Numbered from the stretch's first letter, positions 7,344 through 16,963 are shown. The stretch is DNA of 64,000 bases from Lysobacter capsici (GCF_018732085.1 NZ_CP076103.1:5890001-5954000), one strand, 5' to 3'. Translations and numbers: made by a program. Notes: generated by a model not told the origin, from the sequence alone.

Positions 7344-10300
7344 TCAGGCCGCGGCCGGCGGCGTTTCCACGACCGGCTTGGCCATCTCCGGACTGATCTT
7401 CTCGATCGTATGCCGCAGTTCGCGGCCGAGGATCACCTTCGCGTCCTTCGCCCACGCGTCCAGGCGCTGGTCGAAGGCGAGCTTGCCTTCGCTGTCGGGC
7501 CACACCAGCTTGAGTTCGCGCAGTTTCTGGATGAAGCCGCGGAACAGGGTCTTGTCGAAGAATTCCGGCGCGGCCGGCGCGTACAGCAGCGACAGGCGCT
7601 GCGCGGCGAGCTGGCACAGGCTTTCGAGTTCGCCGGCCGACATCGTACCCGGGCCGTTCTTCACCAGCACCGAGATGGCGATGTAATAGCGCTCGAACGC
7701 CTGTTGCAGCGAGTGGCCGATCGCGCGCAGGCGGAACACTTCGTCGGTCTGGCCGGCGTTGCGCGCGAGGATGCCGCCGTCGTCGTCGCTGACGCGTTCG
7801 AGCAAGCCTTCGCGCACGAACACGTCGACCGTGCGCGACAGGCGCTGGGTGAATTCTTCCTCGCTCCACGGCAGGAACAGTTCGGCCTGCAGGAACGGGT
7901 ACACGCTGCGGCCCAGGCGCAGCACGCCGGCCAGGCTCATGCGCCGGTTGTGCTGGAAGCAGCAGGCGATCCACGAGGCCGCGGTGAACAGGTGCAGCAC
8001 GTTGTTGCGGAAGTAACTGAGCAACACCGCCTTGTCGTCGCCGTCGACGCCGAGCACGTCGCCGAGCGGATGGGCGACGCGTTGCAGCACGTTGATCTCT
8101 TCGCCGTGGGCGACGATTTCCTGCGGCGTGTGCGGGGTGACGGTGACGCGGTCGGAGTACGGCAACTCGGCCAGCAGGGTCTTCGACAGCGCGATCTGCG
8201 CGAGCAGGTCGGCCTCGCCCATCGCGTGCTTGGGCGTGGACAACAGCGCCAGCGCCAGCAGGTTGATCGGGTTGACGTCGGCGGCGCGGTTGACGTTGAT
8301 CTGGATCTGCTCGGCCAGCGCGTCGACCGTGGCCGACAGCCACGCCGGCTTGTCTTCTTCGTCGAGCGGACGGCCGTCCCACTCGGGCGCGTGGGTGGCG
8401 AGCATGTCGTTGAGCCGGATCGGCTCGCCGAAGTTCACCACCACCTGGCCGTAGTTGGAGCGCAGCACCTTGGGGATGCCCCACAGCAGCTGCCAGATCG
8501 ATTCCTTTTCCTTCGGCTTGCCCGACAGCTCGTCGAGGTAGCTGTTGCCTTCCATGAGCTTTTCGTAGCCGACGTAGATCGGCTGGAACAGCACCGGACG
8601 GGTCGGCTGGCGCAGGAAGCCGCGCACGGTCATCACGATCATGCCGCCCTTGGGCTGCAGCAATCGGCCGGTGCGCGAGCGTCCGCCTTCGATGAAGTAT
8701 TCGATCGAATAGCCGCCGGAGACCAACTGCGCGACGTACTCGCTGAGGATCGCCGAATACAGCACGCTGCCGCGGATGCTGCGGCGGATGAAGAACGCGC
8801 CGCCGCGGCGCAGGATGCCGCCGATCACCGGCAGGTTGAGATTGATGCCGGCGACGATGTGCGGCGGCACGATGCCCTTGGCGTAGAGCAGATAGCTCAG
8901 CAGCAGGTAGTCCATGTGGCTGCGATGGCAGGGCACGTAGACGACTTCGTGGCCGGGCGCGTCCTGCTTGAGCTGGTCGAGGTGATGCACCAGCACGCCG
9001 CGATAGATGCGGTTCCACACCGGGGTGAGGATGAAGCTCAGCGAACGCACCACCGGGTGCGAATAGTCGGCGGCGATTTCGTAGGCGATCGCGTGGGCTT
9101 TCTTCCACGCTTCGGCGCTGGAGCTGCTGTCGCGGCGGGCCTGGTCGGCGATCGCTTCCTTGACCGGCTCGGCGGCGAGCACGCGGTCGATCAGCATGCG
9201 CCGGGTCGACAGGTCGGGCCCGATCACCGCCGCGCGGATGCGGCGGAAGTGGGTGCGCAGCACGCGCGAGAGCTTGCGCACGGTGCGTTCGGGTTCCAGC
9301 CCTTCGTCGACGATGCCGCGCAGCGACACCGGCGGCGAGAACCGGACCATGGTATGGCGGCCGTTGAGCGCGATCGCGAGCAGCCGGCGGAAGCGGCCGA
9401 CCAGGGTCCAGTTTTCCGAGAACAGCACCGAGAACCAGCCGCTGCTGCGGTCCGGCGCGCGGCCGACGAAGATCGACACCGGCACCAGTTGCACGTCCAG
9501 CGCCGGGTCGGCGCGGTGCGCGTCGAGCAGGCGCGCGAGCGAGCCCGAATGGGTCTTGGCCGACGGCGGGCCGGACGGCGCCAGGGTGCCGGCGTTGCGC
9601 CGCGACAGCGCGACATAGGCACGCTTGCGGCCCAGCGGGTCGCCCGGCAGCGGCTGCAGCGGCGACGGCAGGCCGCTTTCGATGCAGGCGCGTTCCAGGA
9701 TCAGCGCGTTGGACAGGCCGTAGTCCTCGAGCACGTAGCAGACCGGGCGGCCGTTCCATTCCTCGGCGATGTGCTCCGAGGGGGTCTTGGGCTCGATCGT
9801 CAGCGACACCCACGGCGCCATCAGCTGGCCGAGCAGGCGCGCCCACCATGGGCGGTGCTTGGTGGCGGCCTGGGTGGCCTGGGTGGCCTGGGCGGATGGT
9901 TCGGGCGCGGGCGGTGCGGGCGCGGCCATCGGCAGTTCGGCCTGGTGGGTGGGTTCGTCGGTTGGGTGGCTGGGGGGGGCGACGGGAGCGGAGGCGTGCT
10001 GCTGCTCGGCGGCGCGAGGTTCGGGAGAGGTCGAGGCCGTGTCTGTCGGATCGTTGGACGGCGGGGTGGCGGCGCCGGTTGCGTCGGGCACGAGCGGCTC
10101 GACCTCGGATGGTAGGGATGCGTTGGGTTCGCCCGATGCGGGATCGGCCGTAAGTTGTTCGGACGGGATCGGATCGACCCGGACGGGATCGACCGGAGCC
10201 GGCTCGGTCGAGTCAGGCCAGGCGGCCGGGTCGGGCGCGCCGGGCAACGAGGTCGCGCCGGGTTCTACGCCGGCTGCGGTCGGGTCGCCGGCATCGAGCC

Positions 10301-10490
10301 CGGGGTCGACGGGTGGGGTCGGGTCGGGCATGGCGGAAAGGGGGTCGGAAGAGGACGCCGGATCGGCATCGGCAACGGAGGGCTCGATCGGGTCGGCCGG
10401 CGTGCGTGCGGCAGCACCGTCCGTCGCGTGGGGATCGGTCGCGGCGGCGTCGGGAAAAGGCAGGGGCGTCTGTTTCGGCATCCCCGGCAT
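7344..10490 (-). CDS. plsB: Glycerol-3-phosphate 1-O-acyltransferase PlsB with long N-terminal extension
   Basis: PlsB acylates sn-glycerol-3-phosphate at the inner membrane, the first step of phospholipid synthesis. The catalytic HX4D block HRSHMDYLLL lies at about residue 518, followed by GGAFFIRRS and the glycerophosphate-binding FIEGGRSRTGR. Upstream VPVSIFVGRAP is also typical. Family homology begins near residue 215 (HRPWWARLLGQL). The 1048-residue length exceeds the usual 800-890 because of about 210 residues rich in Pro, Ala, Asp, Glu and Ser at the front. No closer start is compelling, so the extension may be real or the start may lie further in. Confidence 0.95.
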   Translation of the reverse strand: MPGMPKQTPLPFPDAAATDPHATDGAAARTPADPIEPSVADADPASSSDPLSAMPDPTPPVDPGLDAGDPTAAGVEPGATSLPGAPDPAAWPDSTEPAPVDPVRVDPIPSEQLTADPASGEPNASLPSEVEPLVPDATGAATPPSNDPTDTASTSPEPRAAEQQHASAPVAPPSHPTDEPTHQAELPMAAPAPPAPEPSAQATQATQAATKHRPWWARLLGQLMAPWVSLTIEPKTPSEHIAEEWNGRPVCYVLEDYGLSNALILERACIESGLPSPLQPLPGDPLGRKRAYVALSRRNAGTLAPSGPPSAKTHSGSLARLLDAHRADPALDVQLVPVSIFVGRAPDRSSGWFSVLFSENWTLVGRFRRLLAIALNGRHTMVRFSPPVSLRGIVDEGLEPERTVRKLSRVLRTHFRRIRAAVIGPDLSTRRMLIDRVLAAEPVKEAIADQARRDSSSSAEAWKKAHAIAYEIAADYSHPVVRSLSFILTPVWNRIYRGVLVHHLDQLKQDAPGHEVVYVPCHRSHMDYLLLSYLLYAKGIVPPHIVAGINLNLPVIGGILRRGGAFFIRRSIRGSVLYSAILSEYVAQLVSGGYSIEYFIEGGRSRTGRLLQPKGGMIVMTVRGFLRQPTRPVLFQPIYVGYEKLMEGNSYLDELSGKPKEKESIWQLLWGIPKVLRSNYGQVVVNFGEPIRLNDMLATHAPEWDGRPLDEEDKPAWLSATVDALAEQIQINVNRAADVNPINLLALALLSTPKHAMGEADLLAQIALSKTLLAELPYSDRVTVTPHTPQEIVAHGEEINVLQRVAHPLGDVLGVDGDDKAVLLSYFRNNVLHLFTAASWIACCFQHNRRMSLAGVLRLGRSVYPFLQAELFLPWSEEEFTQRLSRTVDVFVREGLLERVSDDDGGILARNAGQTDEVFRLRAIGHSLQQAFERYYIAISVLVKNGPGTMSAGELESLCQLAAQRLSLLYAPAAPEFFDKTLFRGFIQKLRELKLVWPDSEGKLAFDQRLDAWAKDAKVILGRELRHTIEKISPEMAKPVVETPPAAA

Positions 10491-10590
10491 TATGCCTATT
10501 CGGCTTCGGCGCGCGCCTGGGCCGAATGGGCGGGTGCTTGGGAAAGGGCGGCCGCGCCTTCAGGGTCTGCAAGCCCCGGAAGCCGCGAGG

Positions 10591-10699
10591 TCTTTTGTGG
10601 GAGGGGCTTTGGGCCCCGATGCTTTTCGATCTGCTGCGGCGCGGGTCCGAAGCGACCTGAGACAAAAGCGTCGGGCCTGAAGGCCCTCCCACAAAAGAC
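10591..10699. repeat. REP-like palindromic element, family B (copy 3)
   Basis: Arms TCTTTTGTGGGAGGGGCTTT and complement enclose about 45 bases, 24 bases past the stop of the minus-strand lipoprotein gene and about 100 bases before plsB. It fills most of the gap between these co-directional genes. Confidence 0.88.
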
Positions 10700-10722
10700 T
10701 GCGGGGCTTATGCCGGCTGCGG

Positions 10723-11886
10723 CTAGTGGGGTTTCGGCGGCGCGGCGGCTGCGGGGCCGGAAGCAGCGGGCGGAGACGCCGGCTTGGTCGTTGCCGCGGG
10801 GGTCGCTGCGGCTGCGCTCGGTTTGGCAGTGGCTGGCTGAGCGGCCGCGGGCGTCGGTGCGTCCCCGGCTTTGCTTGCGTCGGTTTTGCTTGCGTCAGCC
10901 TCGGGGGCCTCGACTTTGGCCGCTGTCTCGTTCTTGTTGGCGGCGACCGGCTTGGCCGGCGCCGATTTCCTAGCCGCCGCAGCCTGCGCCCACGCCGCCT
11001 GCTGCCCCGCCGCGGAAGCCGCATGCACCGGCGCCTCGAGCTCGGCCTGGGCATGCCGCAGCACGTCGCTGAGGTACCAGCGGTCCTGGCGGCGTTCGAC
11101 CAGCACGTAGGCATCGACCGGTTCGCCGGCCAATTGGTAGCGGATGCGGACCCGCGCGGTGTCGCCGGTCTGTTCGGCCAGGGTGGCGTCGACGCTGTCC
11201 AGCGCCGCGTCCAGGTCCAGGCCGTAGCCGCCCAGCACCTGCTTGAGCCGCTCCACGAACGGGCCGAGCCGGCGCAGGCTGCGGTCCATGCCGTTGTGGG
11301 CGAAGGCGTCCGGCGCCGCCAGCCCGGTCGCGCGTGCGGCCGAGACGAGTTGCGGGATCGCCGCGCGGCCCTTGGCCGAGTCGCCCAGCGAGGTGGCCTG
11401 CGCCCACTGGCTGATCGCACCGATCAGCTGGGCGTGGTGATCGCGCTCGGTGTCGCTGTAGACGGCCTCGCTGCGCACGTACTGGATCGCGAACACGCCC
11501 AGGGTCTTGGCCGCCGAATGCAGCTCGCCGTCGGCGCCGGCGAACTGGCGGCGGAAGCTCGCCACCAGGTCGCGCTCGGCGTTCTGCGCGGCCAAGGCGG
11601 CGATGAAGGTCGGGAAGCGGTCGTGCAGGGGCAGCTCGGTCAACGGCCAGGTGGTGCGGCCCTCGCGCCAGGCGGTTTCCAGGCGCGCATGCAGCTCCGG
11701 CGGCACCGCGTGGCGGGCGTAGCCGGCCAGGTCGTTGCGGCGCAGGTCGGCGACCAACTGGGTCACCGCCTGGGTCGGCAGGCTCGCCACCGGCTCGGCC
11801 GGCGCCGGGTCCGGGCCGCAGCCGGCCGCCGCCACCAGCAGGGCGGTCGTCAGGCAGATCGTGCGGACGCGTCGGACGATGGACAT
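10723..11886 (-). CDS. Lipoprotein with Ala/Pro/Lys-rich C-terminal tail
   Basis: A 387-residue protein with a lipoprotein signal, LTTALLVAAAGC, so it should be an acylated envelope protein. Residues about 35-275 form a helical domain (ELPLHDRFPTFIAALAAQ, LRRLGPFVERLKQVLGGYGLDL) that I do not recognise confidently; the DSVDATLAEQTGD...VERRQDRWYLSDVL part resembles lipoproteins annotated as DUF4878-like. The last 110 residues are low-complexity Ala/Pro/Lys, possibly crossing the peptidoglycan. The start at 11886 is chosen over one at 11967 because it gives the signal peptide. Confidence 0.78.
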   Translation of the reverse strand: MSIVRRVRTICLTTALLVAAAGCGPDPAPAEPVASLPTQAVTQLVADLRRNDLAGYARHAVPPELHARLETAWREGRTTWPLTELPLHDRFPTFIAALAAQNAERDLVASFRRQFAGADGELHSAAKTLGVFAIQYVRSEAVYSDTERDHHAQLIGAISQWAQATSLGDSAKGRAAIPQLVSAARATGLAAPDAFAHNGMDRSLRRLGPFVERLKQVLGGYGLDLDAALDSVDATLAEQTGDTARVRIRYQLAGEPVDAYVLVERRQDRWYLSDVLRHAQAELEAPVHAASAAGQQAAWAQAAAARKSAPAKPVAANKNETAAKVEAPEADASKTDASKAGDAPTPAAAQPATAKPSAAAATPAATTKPASPPAASGPAAAAPPKPH

Positions 11887-12219
11887 CAGGTCTGGCTCCC
11901 CAGGCGTGGGGCATCTTGGCCGCGCGTCCGGGCCGGCACAAGCCGGGTCCGGCTCACGCTCGCTCACCGATCGCGACGCCGACCAGCACTAGATGACGCG
12001 CGGCGTCCGTTCCGCCTGCTTTTTGGAAACGCCGAAAAGTGACTGCGTCCAGCAGAAAAACCGCTGAACAGGGCGGAGCGGCGATCCCGTGACCCCAATC
12101 ACCCTCAAGGGCACCCGCGATCGATATGTTGCCGGTCCTGGCATGTTTTATGCGTCCAAACAGACTAAACCGGCACATCTGTCGGTTCGCCACCGCGCGT
12201 CTCGCGCAGGAGAACGACC
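11887..12219. other. Divergent intergenic region before the pilus operon
   Basis: About 330 bp without a convincing gene separate the lipoprotein gene (minus) and the pilin gene (plus). It should hold both promoters. Bases 12125-12170 are relatively AT-rich (CATGTTTTATGCGTCCAAAC), the likeliest place for the pilus promoter. GCAGGAGAACGACC before the ATG at 12220 contains a good ribosome-binding site (GGAGA). Confidence 0.45.
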
Positions 12220-12723
12220 ATGCGTCTTACCCCCACCTGTCTGTTCGTTGCCGTCCTGGCTTCGGCCGGCGTCGGCCCCGCCTTCGCGGCCACCGACACT
12301 ACCCAGTTCAACGTCACCATCACCATCACCAGCGTCTGCGACATCCACACCGTCGCCGCCACCAACGTCAATTTCGGCTCGGTCGCCTCGACCGCGACCA
12401 ACGTCGACCAGCAGGGCCAGCTGACCGTCAACTGCACCCCCGGCACGGCGTACACGATCGCGCTCGACAACGGCCAGAACGGTACCGACGTCAACACCCG
12501 CAAGATGTCTTCCGGCGCCAATCTGGTGCCGTACCAGCTGTACCGGGCCGCCGCGCGCGGCGCGGCCGACGTGTGGGGCAGCACCACCGGCGCCGGCGGC
12601 AACGTCCTGGCCGGCAGCGGCACCGGCGCGGCGGTCAACGTGCCGGTCTACGGCCGGACCCCGAGCGCCAATTTTCCCACTGGTACTTACAATGACCTGG
12701 TGACCGCCACGGTGACCTACTGA
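12220..12723 (+). CDS. Spore coat U (SCPU) domain pilin, CsuA/B-like
   Basis: A 167-residue exported protein: signal peptide MRLTPTCLFVAVLASAGVGP ending AFA-ATD, then one SCPU domain. The first strand carries TSVCDI and a second cysteine lies in VNCTPG, the expected disulfide pair. The C-terminal strand (YNDLVTATVTY) ends in the Val-Thr-x-Thr-Tyr pattern used in donor-strand pili. It is the first gene of a four-gene operon with chaperone, usher and tip, so it is probably the major subunit of a Csu-type archaic pilus used in surface attachment. Confidence 0.9.
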   Translation: MRLTPTCLFVAVLASAGVGPAFAATDTTQFNVTITITSVCDIHTVAATNVNFGSVASTATNVDQQGQLTVNCTPGTAYTIALDNGQNGTDVNTRKMSSGANLVPYQLYRAAARGAADVWGSTTGAGGNVLAGSGTGAAVNVPVYGRTPSANFPTGTYNDLVTATVTY

Positions 12724-12736
12724 CCGGGCCGGGCCG

Positions 12737-13522
12737 ATGAGCGGCGGCCGGTTTTCGCGGGCAGCCCGCGCCTCGGCCGCGTCCACCGGGGCCCTGTCGG
12801 CCCTGCGCCCGATCGCACTCGGCCTGTGGTTGGCCCTGATCGCCGCGCCCGCCGGCGCGGCCGGGCTGCAAGTCACGCCCACCGTGCTGACCTTGCAGGC
12901 CCGGCAGAACGCCGACGGCCTGTGGCTCAGCAACACCGGCACGACCACGCTGCAGGCCCAGGTGCGGGTGTTCCGCTGGACCCAGTCCAACGGCGAGGAG
13001 CACTTCGAACCGACCCAGGCACTGGCGATCAGCCCGCCGATGCTCGAACTGGCGCCCGGCGCGCGGCAACTGGTGCGGGTGATCCGGCTCGGCGCGCCGC
13101 CGGCCCGCGAGGACAGCTACCGGCTGATCGTCGACGAGCTGCCGCCCGACGACGTCAACCGCCCGCCCGGTCTGCAGTTCGTGCTGCGCTACTCATTGCC
13201 GGTGTTCCTCGCCGCGGCCGGCGACGCCGCGCCGGCGCCGAAACTGCGCGCGCAGTTGAGCTTCCAGGGCGAGCAGGTCCGCCTCGAGGTCCGCAACGAC
13301 GGCGACCAGCACGCGCAGCTGGCCGATCTGGTGTTCGTCGACACCCACGGCACCCGGCATGCGCTGCAGTCCGGCCTGCTCGGTTACGCCCTGCCCGCCC
13401 AGCGCATGCGCTGGCCGCTGGCGGCCCCGGCCGAGCTGTTGCGCGGCGGCGGCACCCTCAAGGCGAGGATCAATGGCGAAGCCACCGAGCAGGCGCTGGC
13501 GCTGGACCCGCCGGCTGGCTGA
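12737..13522 (+). CDS. Periplasmic pilus chaperone, CsuC-like
   Basis: A 261-residue PapD-like chaperone. The N-terminus is a signal sequence (ALGLWLALIAAPAGA-AG at about 29-45). The first Ig domain has the strand LQVTPTVLTLQARQNADGLW and the conserved LAPGARQLVRVIRLG block, then DSYRLIVDELPP; the second domain follows from about residue 145. It would bind subunits in the periplasm by donor-strand complementation and deliver them to the usher. It starts 13 bases after the pilin stop. ATG at 12737 is the only start that keeps the signal peptide. Confidence 0.9.
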   Translation: MSGGRFSRAARASAASTGALSALRPIALGLWLALIAAPAGAAGLQVTPTVLTLQARQNADGLWLSNTGTTTLQAQVRVFRWTQSNGEEHFEPTQALAISPPMLELAPGARQLVRVIRLGAPPAREDSYRLIVDELPPDDVNRPPGLQFVLRYSLPVFLAAAGDAAPAPKLRAQLSFQGEQVRLEVRNDGDQHAQLADLVFVDTHGTRHALQSGLLGYALPAQRMRWPLAAPAELLRGGGTLKARINGEATEQALALDPPAG

Positions 13523-15893
13523 CGCCATGCCGGCCGGCCTGCTCCTGGCGTCGCAGCTGGGCCATGCGGCGGAACCGCCGCCGCTGGCGGTGCTGCGCGC
13601 GGGCGAAGCCCTGGGCGGCGGATCGCTCAGCGCCACCGCGGCGGCGGCGAACATGGCCCTGTACCTGGAAGTCAGCCTCAACCAGACCGCCTACGGCCCG
13701 CCGCAGCCGTTCGAGCTGCGCGAGGGCCGCCTGTACGCCAGCGTCGCCACCCTGCGCGCGATCGGCTTCCGCCTCGACGGCCGCGACAGCGGCGAAACCC
13801 TGGCGCCCGACCGCCTGGCCGGCGTCAGCGTGCGCTACGACGCCGCCAGCCAGCGGGTCGCGATCGACGCACCGCTGTCGCTGCTGTCGCTGGCGACCAC
13901 CCGGCTCAACGCGCCCGGCGCCGATGTCCCGGTCGCCAGCGCCTCGCCCGGGCTGCTGCTCAACTACGACTTGTATTCCAGCCGCGACCGCCACAGCGAC
14001 AGCACCAGCGCGTTCGCCGAACTGCGCGTGTTCGGCCTGGGCAGCGGCGTGTTCAGCCAGACCGCGGTGACCCGCAGCTATCGCAACGAGGACGACCCGC
14101 GCCGCACCGACTCGGTGCGCCTGGACAGCAGCTGGCGCTGGTCGGCGCCGGCCTCGATGTTCAGCGTCACCGCCGGCGACGTGATCAGCGGCCAGCTCGA
14201 CTGGACCCGGTCGCTGCGCCTGGGCGGGATCCGCATCGGCCGCGACTTCGGCCTGCAGCCCTACCGCATCACCACCCCGCTGCCGACCCTGCTGGGCGAA
14301 GTCGCGGTGCCGTCGGCGGTGGACCTGTACGTCAACGGCATCCGCCAGTACAGCGGCGAGCTGTCGCCGGGGCCGTTCCAGCTGGCGACGATTCCCGGCA
14401 TCACCGGCGCGGGCAACGCGCAACTGGTGGTCACCGATGCGTTCGGCCGCACCCGCACCCTCGACTTCCCGTTCTACGCCGCGCAGCAACTGCTGGCAAA
14501 GGGCCTGTCGGACTGGTCGCTGAGCCTGGGCCTGGCGCGCGAGGACTACGCGATCGACTCGTTCGCCTACGGCCACGAGCCCTTGCTCAGCGGCGACCTG
14601 CGCTACGGCGTCAGCGACCGCTTCACCGTCGAGGCGCACGGCGAAGGCGGCGACGGCGTGGTCAACGGCGGCGTGGGCGGGGTATGGCTGCTCGGCCAGG
14701 CCGGGGTGATCAGCGGCTCGCTCGCGCACGGCCGCGACGGCAACGACGGCGGCTGGCTGTATGCGGCGGCGTACAACTGGAGCAACGGACGATTCAATAT
14801 CTCCGCCGACACCCAACGCACCCGCGGCGACTACCGCGATCTGGCCTCGCGTTACGGACTGGGCGCGCCGCGCGTGAGCGAACGCGCGGTGGCGAGCTGG
14901 AGCGACGCGCGACTGGGCAGCCTCGGCCTGAGCTACGTGCGCCTGATCCATCGCAGTGAACCGGCCGCGCGTTACGCCAGCGCGACCTGGAACCGCAGCT
15001 TCGGCGGTCGCGCCGCACTGAGCCTGTCGTACAACCAGAACCTGGATCGCGGCGAGGACCGCAACGTCTACCTGGGTTTCACCTTGAACCTGCAGGATCG
15101 CGACCGCCGCGGCAGCACCCAGGTCAGCGTGTCGGCGCAGCGCAGCCGCGACCGCGACCAGGGCGTGATCGACATCAGCCGCCCGGTGCCGGGCGACGGC
15201 GGCTTCGGCTGGCGGGTGCAGGCGCGCGGCGGCGATGGCGAGGAAGGCGGCCTGGCCGAGGCGGGTTGGCTGACGTCGTACGGTCGCTTCAACGTCGGCC
15301 TCGCGCGCCAGGGCGACAACGATTACGGCTACGCCAGCGCCAGCGGTTCGCTGGTGTGGATGGGCGGCCATGCCTTCGCCGCGCGCAACGTCAGCGATGC
15401 GTTCGCGGTGGTGTCCACCGGCGGCGTGGCCGACGTGCCGGTGCTGCTCGAAAACCGCCCGATCGGCCGCAGCGATCGCGACGGCATGCTGCTGGTCACC
15501 CCGCTCAACGCCTGGCAGCGCAACCGCATCGCGATCGATCCGATGGAGCTGCCGGCCGATGTGCAACTCGGTCAGGTCGAAGTGCAGGCGACGCCGAAGG
15601 ATCGCTCCGGCACCTTGGTGCGTTTCGTGATCGACAAGATCCGCCCGGCGATCTTGGTGCTGCGCGACGCCTCGGGCCTGCCGCTGCCGCTGGGCAGTCG
15701 CGTGCATCTGATCGATGGCGGCAGCGCGATCGTCGGCTACGACGGCGAGGCCTATCTCGATCGCGTGGGCGACGCCAACGACCTGCGCGTCGACACGCCG
15801 AGCGGCGCGTGCCGGGTGCGGTTCGCGTATCCGCAGGGGCCGGGCATCCCGCGTATCGGCCCGCTGACCTGTGCACCGGAGCGATCGCCATGA
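13473..15893 (+). CDS. Outer-membrane fimbrial usher, CsuD-like
   Basis: An 806-residue usher that assembles and secretes the pilus across the outer membrane. Recognisable pieces are the N-terminal domain (LYLEVSLNQT...FELREGRLYAS), the beta-barrel with plug (VPSAVDLYVNGIRQYSGELS), and the C-terminal domain (LRDASGLPLPLGSRVHLI ... GEAYLD). Two starts are possible: ATG 13473 has a good upstream GGCGAGG and gives a signal peptide with a basic n-region, overlapping the chaperone gene by 50 bases; ATG 13527 gives a shorter signal without a clear ribosome site. I prefer 13473. Confidence 0.9.
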   Translation: MAKPPSRRWRWTRRLADAMPAGLLLASQLGHAAEPPPLAVLRAGEALGGGSLSATAAAANMALYLEVSLNQTAYGPPQPFELREGRLYASVATLRAIGFRLDGRDSGETLAPDRLAGVSVRYDAASQRVAIDAPLSLLSLATTRLNAPGADVPVASASPGLLLNYDLYSSRDRHSDSTSAFAELRVFGLGSGVFSQTAVTRSYRNEDDPRRTDSVRLDSSWRWSAPASMFSVTAGDVISGQLDWTRSLRLGGIRIGRDFGLQPYRITTPLPTLLGEVAVPSAVDLYVNGIRQYSGELSPGPFQLATIPGITGAGNAQLVVTDAFGRTRTLDFPFYAAQQLLAKGLSDWSLSLGLAREDYAIDSFAYGHEPLLSGDLRYGVSDRFTVEAHGEGGDGVVNGGVGGVWLLGQAGVISGSLAHGRDGNDGGWLYAAAYNWSNGRFNISADTQRTRGDYRDLASRYGLGAPRVSERAVASWSDARLGSLGLSYVRLIHRSEPAARYASATWNRSFGGRAALSLSYNQNLDRGEDRNVYLGFTLNLQDRDRRGSTQVSVSAQRSRDRDQGVIDISRPVPGDGGFGWRVQARGGDGEEGGLAEAGWLTSYGRFNVGLARQGDNDYGYASASGSLVWMGGHAFAARNVSDAFAVVSTGGVADVPVLLENRPIGRSDRDGMLLVTPLNAWQRNRIAIDPMELPADVQLGQVEVQATPKDRSGTLVRFVIDKIRPAILVLRDASGLPLPLGSRVHLIDGGSAIVGYDGEAYLDRVGDANDLRVDTPSGACRVRFAYPQGPGIPRIGPLTCAPERSP

Positions 15894-16900
15894 ATCTGCG
15901 CCGCCTGATCGTCGTGTTCGCCTTGCTCGCGATGGCCGCTTCGCCGCCGGCGTTTGCTGCGACCACCTGCACCGCGTCGATGACCAACCTCACCTTTCCC
16001 GCCACCACCGGCGCGATCAGCGACGGCAGCGCAAGCTTGAGCGTGACCTGCACCACCGGCGCGGTGGCGGTGCTGGCGCGAGTCCGGGTCAACATGTGCG
16101 TGAGCATCTTCAGCGGCACCGACGGCGGCGGCACCCTCAACCCGCGGCGCATGCTCAACGGCTTCAACGATCCCCTGCAGATGCAGCTGTACACCGACGC
16201 GGCGCGCAGCGCGATCTGGGGCGCGCGCGGCAACGCCACGGTGCCGAACTACCTGCCGTTGCAGTTCGACTACCCCGTGGTCCTGCTCGGCGGCAGCCAG
16301 ACCCTGACCGCGACCCTGTACGGCCGCATCCCGGCGCAGACCGCGCTCAACGCCGGCAGCTACACCAATCGTTTCACCGGCGCGTCCGACACCCTGATCG
16401 AATACCAATACGCCGAACCCGTGCTCGGCACGCCGCCGATGCCGACCTCGTGCATCACCGGCGGCAGCACCGGCACGCCCAGCCAGTTTCCCTTCACTGT
16501 CAACGGTCCGGTGCCCAACACCTGCACGCTCACGCCCAAACCGGTGCCCGACCTCGCCTTCGGCAACGTACCGGGCCTGATCACCGCCAACGTCGACCGC
16601 ACCACCGCGATCGGCCTGGTCTGCACCGGCCGCACCGCCTGGCAGATCGGCCTCAACAACGGTTTGAACGCCAGCGGCACGGTGCGGCGCATGCGCAGCG
16701 CCGGCGGCCAGTTCGTCAGCTACGAGCTGTACCGCAACAGCCCGCGCAGCCTGCGCTGGGGCAACACCCTGGGCAGCGACACCCTGGCCGGCACCGGCAG
16801 CGGCACCGCGCAATCGCTGACCGTGTACGGGCGAGTCGCGCCGCAGACGCCGAACGTGGGGACCTACAGCGACACGATCGTGGTGACGGTCACCTACTGA
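15890..16900 (+). CDS. Two-domain SCPU protein, CsuE-like pilus tip
   Basis: A 336-residue exported protein: signal peptide (LIVVFALLAMAASPPAFA) followed by two SCPU domains, about 25-165 (TTCTASMTNLTFPATTGAIS) and about 200-336 (NTCTLTPKPVPDLAFGNVPG). The second ends YSDTIVVTVTY, the donor-strand-like tail also seen in the first pilin. Two-domain SCPU proteins are tip adhesins in Csu pili, and its place as last gene agrees. Its ATG overlaps the usher stop (ATGA), so it is translationally coupled. The region shared between domains is too divergent to be a recent duplication. Confidence 0.88.
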   Translation: MNLRRLIVVFALLAMAASPPAFAATTCTASMTNLTFPATTGAISDGSASLSVTCTTGAVAVLARVRVNMCVSIFSGTDGGGTLNPRRMLNGFNDPLQMQLYTDAARSAIWGARGNATVPNYLPLQFDYPVVLLGGSQTLTATLYGRIPAQTALNAGSYTNRFTGASDTLIEYQYAEPVLGTPPMPTSCITGGSTGTPSQFPFTVNGPVPNTCTLTPKPVPDLAFGNVPGLITANVDRTTAIGLVCTGRTAWQIGLNNGLNASGTVRRMRSAGGQFVSYELYRNSPRSLRWGNTLGSDTLAGTGSGTAQSLTVYGRVAPQTPNVGTYSDTIVVTVTY

Positions 16901-16934
16901 CGCAGGACTTCAACGGCCGCCAAGCGATCGCCGG

Positions 16935-16963
16935 AAAAAAGAAAAGGAGGCCGAGGCCTCCTT
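16935..16963 (-). terminator. Intrinsic terminator, minus strand
   Basis: AAGGAGGCC and GGCCTCCTT form a perfect inverted repeat. On the minus strand it is followed by TTTTCTTTTTT, the classic uridine tract, so it should terminate transcripts coming from the acid phosphatase gene to the right. It lies between convergent genes and may also halt the pilus operon transcript. Confidence 0.8.

Noticed and set aside
7212..10115. A 967-codon plus-strand open frame opposite plsB
   Set aside because: PlsB motifs are clear on the minus strand; the plus frame has shadow composition (His/Gln/Asp/Arg/Val) and no domain.
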